From: JBHHYR01 sp046757585
GTDB lineage: Bacteria > Desulfobacterota > Binatia > HRBIN30
Reading direction: 5' to 3'
DNA length: 17,606 bases
Assembly: GCA_046757585.1 (NCBI GenBank)
Contig: JBHHYR010000063.1
Coordinates: 1 to 17,606 of the forward strand
Shown here one piece after another: positions 13,682 through 17,606 of the stretch (position 1 is the first letter of the stretch; the number at the start of each line of letters is the position of its first letter). The notes beneath the pieces are model-generated. The model was not told the DNA's origin. It made no database searches and saw only the letters and a program-made list of their open reading frames with translations. The translations under genes and the position numbers were made by a program.

Positions 13682-14872
13682 CTACTGCACCTGGATCTGT
13701 TCGGCTGGTATCGTGATGATGTCCGATACGGTCTGATCCTCGAAGCCCGTATGCACGTTCTGGGCAGCCGTCGCGGTGCGGTCGTTTACGGTATCTGTGT
13801 GACTCTCTTCTATGACAGCCATCACGCCACCCGGCGTACCCCGAGCTGACCGCATGACGGTCTGAACAATATCGCCACCGACGACGCTTTCCGTGAAGAC
13901 CCCGAGGCCGACGTCCGCGAGATCGAACGAGGCCCAACACTGAAACGATGTCGATGCCGAAAGCCGCTGCTCAAACTCGTTGAAGATCTCGAACTGCAAT
14001 GTCACCACCTGCGGATTTTGCGCCTCGAAGTTCTGCGTGCATGGCACCACAGTCAGGCTGGTATCCACCCTGCTGCACGGAGGAGCGCTGCAGAATGATT
14101 GTTGATCCACAACCGGGTCGGGTGCACCGACTGACGGGTGGTCCAGCAGCCACTTCGACGGACATGCTTCGTACTCAGCTCCGGTCGGGCACTGTGCACT
14201 CACATCGCCTCCCAGACAGAGCGTGCCATCGAGATTGTTGGTGTCGAAACCCTTCAGCCCGATCGCGTTGTACTTGGACACGTCTCCGCGATTCCTCTGG
14301 AAGAAGTCAGGGTCTCTGACCTCCAGCGTTGCCTCCCCCTTCAGGGCATTGCCACCTATCGGGAATCCGCCGGCATCCACTTCGATGCACTTGAGCTCCC
14401 CGGTGAAGCCGGGCACCACTGGCGGTATGCGCCCCGGATCCAAGCCAGCGTCACAGCAGTCGGCATTCGGGCCCCCGGTTGTCCTGGCATCACAGCTGGT
14501 GGAGCCGCGACACCCGGCATCCAATGGATTGTCGAGACGACCCGTTGAGACGACCCAGTGGGTGGGCTGCTGCTTGGTGAACCAGATATCAAAGTCGACT
14601 TCGGTCCACCGCGGCGGGTTGGCCGCCCCGGGCGGCTGAGTCGGGTCGAGCAACGCACCATCCACATAGAAGCAGTGCGCGTGCCGGATGTTGTTGGAGG
14701 TATTGGTAATCTGGATGATCGTGTCGCGCGTCCCATCCGCGATCACCTTTGGGAACACCAAGATCGACGCGCTTTGCTCCGTGGTGACCACGGCTGCGCT
14801 CGGCTGGGCCAGTCCCAACCCAACCAGCGCTGCGAGTCCCATGAGCCCAAGTAGCCCTCGCTGCCTACGCAT
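13682..14872 (-). CDS. Secreted protein of unknown function, array subtype 1 (third gene)
   Basis: A 396-residue unrecognised secreted protein. The signal peptide spans about 1-27 (cleavage after PSAA). Core motifs: ILVFPKV (37-43), DTIIQITNTSN (50-60), HCFYVD (66-71), WTEVDF (89-94), KQQPTHWVVSTGR (100-112), FTGELKCIEVD (156-166), ALKGEAT (176-182), SKYNAIGLKG (199-208), TLCLGG (217-222), VVPCTQNF (275-282), FNEFEQRLS (297-305) and DIITIP near the C-terminus. It is closest in pattern to the first array gene (KQQPTHW, GELKCIEVD, SKYNAIGL), which defines subtype 1. ATG 14872 is chosen because AAAGGAGGAGGG lies just upstream; an in-frame GTG at 14893 is less likely. It has its own near-consensus promoter. 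A cysteine cluster (CxxxxxC then CC) occurs at 121-140. Confidence 0.9.
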   Translation of the reverse strand: MRRQRGLLGLMGLAALVGLGLAQPSAAVVTTEQSASILVFPKVIADGTRDTIIQITNTSNNIRHAHCFYVDGALLDPTQPPGAANPPRWTEVDFDIWFTKQQPTHWVVSTGRLDNPLDAGCRGSTSCDARTTGGPNADCCDAGLDPGRIPPVVPGFTGELKCIEVDAGGFPIGGNALKGEATLEVRDPDFFQRNRGDVSKYNAIGLKGFDTNNLDGTLCLGGDVSAQCPTGAEYEACPSKWLLDHPSVGAPDPVVDQQSFCSAPPCSRVDTSLTVVPCTQNFEAQNPQVVTLQFEIFNEFEQRLSASTSFQCWASFDLADVGLGVFTESVVGGDIVQTVMRSARGTPGGVMAVIEESHTDTVNDRTATAAQNVHTGFEDQTVSDIITIPAEQIQVQ

Positions 14873-14938
14873 TACCCTCCTCCTTTCGATCACGCCACAC
14901 CATATCCGCCATGGCGAACCCCTCGACCAAGTGTCGGC

Positions 14939-14967
14939 CTTATATCTGCGGGGTCAAAAGTTGTCAA
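14939..14967 (-). promoter_or_regulatory. Near-consensus sigma-70 promoter of the third array gene
   Basis: Minus strand: TTGACA (14962-14967), 17 bp, TATAAG (14939-14944). It lies in the only large gap inside the array (14873-14996) and gives a leader of about 60 nt. No terminator for the preceding gene is evident in the gap; CTCCC-CTA-GGGAG at its stop is too weak. Confidence 0.8.
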
Positions 14968-14996
14968 GTCAAAAGGCCCTTTTTTCCGTGTCCTCC

Positions 14997-16235
14997 CTAG
15001 GGGAGCCGAATGAAGTCACTCTGGGGACGCCGGCCGTGGAAATGCAAGTTCAAAGCCGCCGTCCCCCCACCCTCGCGGAATTCTTCGGCCACGCCCAGGA
15101 GCGTGTGGCCGTGGTCGGAATCGTCATCCGCCACGCCACGGATCCGCGTCTGCGCCGTCAAAGTACCATTCACTGCCGCGCTGAAAATCGACTTGTTCTC
15201 ATTAGCTTTATCAATATCTGAGATCTTGAATTCTTGGAAACACGTCACCCGGCGACTCGTGGAGAAGCGTTGCTCGAACTCGTTGAAGATAATGAACTGG
15301 ACCGTGGTGGTCGTGGGGGATTGCGTTGCGAAATCCTCGGAACACGGTACGAAAGTGACGTGCGTCGTAACCTTCTTGCCCGAGATGGGGTCCGCCGCAC
15401 CGTCCAGAAAGTGGTCGAGGATCAGGATGTTCGGGCAGGAGCTGTATTCGGCGGAACACCGGCCACCAGGACAGTCCGCAACGGCAGCGCAGGGCAATTG
15501 TGCATTCGCACCGCCGATGCAAACCCCGCCACCTAAGACCAGCGTGTTATCGCCGTTGTTCGTATCGTCTCCATCCGTGGTACCCCGAATCGCGGGAATG
15601 CCGATAGCATTGTACGCTTCCACATCGATGCTGTCCGGGCTCACGCCCGAACGGATGATCTCCACTTCCCCTTTCAGCTCGTTTCGCGCCACCGGCACGA
15701 GGTTTCGATCCACCGCTATGCACTTCAACTCCCCAAGGAACGGATCTTCCGGCACTGGCTGCACGCGGTTCGGAGGCAGCCCTTGGACGCCGAGCGAAAA
15801 GCACGGCAACCCGGGGGCACTCTCTTGGCACGGCACCCCGCCGCGGGATGCGAGCCACGCAATCGGCTGCCCGGGAGTCAGGCTCACGACGAAGTCAGTT
15901 TCCTGCCACTGAGGCAGACAGGCGGTCGGGTCGCACGTTACAGGTCTGGCGAGACAACTGCCTGAGTTATTCGTGCAGTGGGGCGTGGCGTTCACGTAGA
16001 AGCACCACATGGATATCGGTCGATCGGACGTGTTCGTCACCCGGATGAGGGTGTCGATCTGAGCGGGCGGCGAGACTTGCGGTGAAGTGATATCCACCAG
16101 CACCTTGGGGAAGACCAAGATGGCAGCCGGTGCATCCGAGGTCACCTCGGCACGGGCCGGCAGCTGCACAGCGCAGAACACCACTGCGCCGACCAGAAGG
16201 CTTCTTGGCACGCGTCGCTTCTTCCCGCACCCCAT
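14997..16235 (-). CDS. Secreted protein of unknown function, array subtype 2 (second gene)
   Basis: A 412-residue unrecognised secreted protein with a signal peptide (about 1-29, cleavage after ARA). Core motifs: ILVFPKVLVD (39-48), IDTLIRVTNTS (60-70), CFYVNA (78-83), WQETDF (110-115), FLGELKCIAVD (166-176), NELKGE (185-190), AYNAIGIP (207-214), FVPCSEDF (295-302), FNEFEQRFSTSRRVTCFQ (317-334) and a degraded tail SDFIRLP. It shares VPEDPFxGELKCIA, RNELKGE and FEQRFSTSxRVxCF with the fourth gene, which defines subtype 2. One cysteine-rich insert lies at 239-260 (GVCIGGANAQLPC..DCPGGRC). The ATG directly abuts the TAG of the first gene (TAGATG), with GGAG 8 nt before it inside that gene, so translation is coupled. 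Confidence 0.92.
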   Translation of the reverse strand: MGCGKKRRVPRSLLVGAVVFCAVQLPARAEVTSDAPAAILVFPKVLVDITSPQVSPPAQIDTLIRVTNTSDRPISMWCFYVNATPHCTNNSGSCLARPVTCDPTACLPQWQETDFVVSLTPGQPIAWLASRGGVPCQESAPGLPCFSLGVQGLPPNRVQPVPEDPFLGELKCIAVDRNLVPVARNELKGEVEIIRSGVSPDSIDVEAYNAIGIPAIRGTTDGDDTNNGDNTLVLGGGVCIGGANAQLPCAAVADCPGGRCSAEYSSCPNILILDHFLDGAADPISGKKVTTHVTFVPCSEDFATQSPTTTTVQFIIFNEFEQRFSTSRRVTCFQEFKISDIDKANENKSIFSAAVNGTLTAQTRIRGVADDDSDHGHTLLGVAEEFREGGGTAALNLHFHGRRPQSDFIRLP

Positions 16236-17417
16236 CTAGAACGCTCCGGGCAGGATGATGGTGTCGCCTGGCTGTCGCACACCTTCCCCGTGTAGGTTCA
16301 AAGCCGCACGACTCACAATCGGCGTTGTGGACGTTGGTTGCTGGTGGAACTCCTCGGTGATGCCAACGAAGCCGGACATCGGGTTCCCCGAGCCGTCGAA
16401 GTCGGGAGCGGTCATGCGTGTCTGGACGAACCGGGTGCCCAAGAGGCTGACGTCGAAAATCCGGCCGATACTCCCGATCTGGCTCAGGCGCAGGTTCGCC
16501 CAGCACGTGACAGGCGCGCTCGTGGAGAAGGTCTGTTCGAACTCGTTGATCATGAGGAACTGGACCGTCACCGTCGCAGGGATCTGATTCTCGAAGTCCT
16601 CGCTGCACGGCACGATGGTGAGCTCGGTAAAGACCCGCGACGCGCCGTTGCCGAGTGCTTCAACCACCGGATCCGTCGCATTCTCCGCGAAATGGTCGAG
16701 GATCACCCTCTGGGGGCAGCCATTATATTCGGCGCCGTTGGGACACCCCGGCGTCGCGCCACCGCCGAGGCACAAGGTGTCGTCGCCGTTATTTGCATTC
16801 AGATCTGTATTGAGGCCGAGCAAGCCTATGGCGTTGTACTTACTCGTATCAGCCCGTCCGTCCAGTGTGACAATGGTCGCCTCGCCTTTGAGGTGGTTGC
16901 CGTTGATCGGTGCTCCGGACGAATCGACCTCGATACATTTCAGTTCGCCCGTGAAGTGATCCGGAACCGGCGGAATCGCGCCGGGGTCGAACCCGGCGTT
17001 GGAGCAATCCACGCTGCAGCCCTGGTTGTCAACCGGGTTGATTCTGCGCCCCGCTGAGACGAGCCAATGCGTTGGCTGCTGCTTGGTCAGAAAAACGTCG
17101 AAGTCAACCTCCTGCCACTCCCGCGGGTTCGTCGAACCCGGCGCACGAGTCGGGTCGACGGGTGAGGCATTGACGTAGAAGCAGTGTGCGAACACCATCG
17201 AGTTCGAGGTGTTGGAAATCTGTATGATCGTATCCACCGGAATGCCACCGGTCTGGGTTCCAGTGGTATCGAACAGCACCTTCGGGAAAATCAGGATCGA
17301 GCTACTGCGTTCGGTGGTGACGTCGGCCCATGCGGTCGCTGCGCTGACGGCAAGCACGAGGGACACCGCCATGCCCCAACGCCAGCCCAGCCGCCTCGCA
17401 CTTCCCATCGCTCCCAT
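16236..17417 (-). CDS. Secreted protein of unknown function, array subtype 1 (first gene)
   Basis: A 393-residue unrecognised protein with a signal peptide (about 1-31, cleavage after TAWA). Core motifs: ILIFPKVLFD (41-50), VDTIIQISNTSN (61-72), HCFYVNA (78-84), WQEVDF (101-106), KQQPTHWLVSAGR (112-124), FTGELKCIEVDSSG (155-168), LKGEAT (176-181), SKYNAIGLLG (192-201), DTLCLGGG (213-220), VPCSEDF (269-275), INEFEQTFSTS (290-300), TCW (304-306), and DTIILP at the end. Paired cysteines (79, 161, 271, 305 and others) suggest disulfides after export. It has a near-consensus promoter and a structured leader. ATG 17417 follows GAGGAG by only 2 nt; ATG 17408, three codons on, is better spaced and may be the real start. 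No anchor or sorting signal is seen. Confidence 0.91.
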   Translation of the reverse strand: MGAMGSARRLGWRWGMAVSLVLAVSAATAWADVTTERSSSILIFPKVLFDTTGTQTGGIPVDTIIQISNTSNSMVFAHCFYVNASPVDPTRAPGSTNPREWQEVDFDVFLTKQQPTHWLVSAGRRINPVDNQGCSVDCSNAGFDPGAIPPVPDHFTGELKCIEVDSSGAPINGNHLKGEATIVTLDGRADTSKYNAIGLLGLNTDLNANNGDDTLCLGGGATPGCPNGAEYNGCPQRVILDHFAENATDPVVEALGNGASRVFTELTIVPCSEDFENQIPATVTVQFLMINEFEQTFSTSAPVTCWANLRLSQIGSIGRIFDVSLLGTRFVQTRMTAPDFDGSGNPMSGFVGITEEFHQQPTSTTPIVSRAALNLHGEGVRQPGDTIILPGAF

Positions 17418-17455
17418 AACTCCTCGATCGCATCACCGCGCCGGGAATCTCTCGT

Positions 17456-17504
17456 CCGGGCGTCACCTGACACCCGGCCACCTCCTTGCGACACTCGCCG
17501 CAAG
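17456..17504 (-). promoter_or_regulatory. Two hairpins in the 5' leader of the first array gene
   Basis: In transcription order, CTTGCG/CGCAAG (17485-17504, 8-nt loop) and a longer stem CCGGGTGTC/GACGCCCGG (17456-17477, 9 pairs including one G-U, loop AGGT). Both lie in the leader of about 90 nt between the promoter and the ATG. Neither matches a riboswitch I know. They might stabilise the mRNA or control translation. Confidence 0.4.
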
Positions 17505-17511
17505 TCCGGGC

Positions 17512-17540
17512 TTTATAGACTCCTCCCGGGGCGGTGTCAA
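17512..17540 (-). promoter_or_regulatory. Consensus sigma-70 promoter of the secreted-paralogue array
   Basis: Minus strand: TTGACA (17535-17540), 17-bp spacer, TATAAA (17512-17517), with an AT-rich GGTATTTTTG stretch directly upstream that could act as an UP element. This is the strongest-looking promoter in the window and predicts high constitutive expression. The remaining 17541-17606 shows no gene. Confidence 0.85.
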
Positions 17541-17606
17541 CAAAAATACCTTGGAAAAACCGTATCCCGCCGCCCTTTCACGGGGCCAGCACGGTCAGCC
17601 AGCGCT

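Noticed and set aside
14968..14985. Palindrome AAAAGGGCCTTTT near the end of the second array gene as a terminator
   Set aside because: The stem is short and AT-rich with almost no room for a loop, and no GC-rich stem precedes a T-run. It is more likely part of the AT-rich region upstream of the promoter.
15010..15912. Plus-strand frame of 300 codons opposite the second array gene
   Set aside because: It is antisense to a gene with three paralogues in the window; the sense frame has a signal peptide and shared motifs, this one has neither.
1..17606. Insertion sequences, integrases, CRISPR arrays or prophage genes
   Set aside because: I found no transposase or integrase motifs, no regularly spaced direct repeats and no terminal inverted repeats. 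The only repeated structure is the set of four paralogous genes.

Overview
The window reads as a chromosomal segment of a GC-rich Gram-negative bacterium, most likely from the broad deltaproteobacterial assemblage (Desulfobacterota/Binatota-like). This rests on the fused macromolecular-synthesis and cell-division gene order, a proteobacterial-type gshB, frequent GTG/TTG starts with strong Shine-Dalgarno sites, and a locus of large secreted proteins of unknown function. The taxonomic call is inference. No mobile element or CRISPR array was seen.

Minus-strand housekeeping block (about 1-9425), in transcription order: gdpD, rpsU, a cvpA-family gene, dnaG, a short ORF carrying only sigma-70 region 4, a CAU tRNA, a coiled-coil/C4 zinc-ribbon gene (COG1579 type), rnpB (RNase P RNA), then mraZ, ftsL, ftsI and murF, which runs off the left edge. 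This is the classic rpsU-dnaG-rpoD operon followed by the start of the division/cell-wall (dcw) cluster. Three expected genes are missing or reduced. A region-4 fragment stands where rpoD should be. rsmH is absent between mraZ and ftsL, and murE is absent between ftsI and murF. murF has a reading-frame break at a run of nine C (coding strand).

Plus-strand block (9548-12208): prmA and rsmE, 2 nt apart, modify the translation machinery. gshB (glutathione synthetase) follows with its own predicted promoter.

Minus-strand paralogue array (12353-17417): four tandem genes encode secreted proteins of about 390-425 residues. All have signal peptides and a shared set of motifs (FPK or YPK, CFY, ELKC, YNAIG, VPC, FNEFEQ or INEFEQ, and usually a DxIxxP tail). 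They fall into two subtypes that alternate along the strand: 1, 2, 1, 2. Each subtype-1 gene has a near-consensus promoter (TTGACA, 17 bp, TATAAA or TATAAG), and a strong terminator closes the array. The layout suggests duplication of a two-gene cassette. I do not recognise the family, and it is the best candidate here for an undescribed system.
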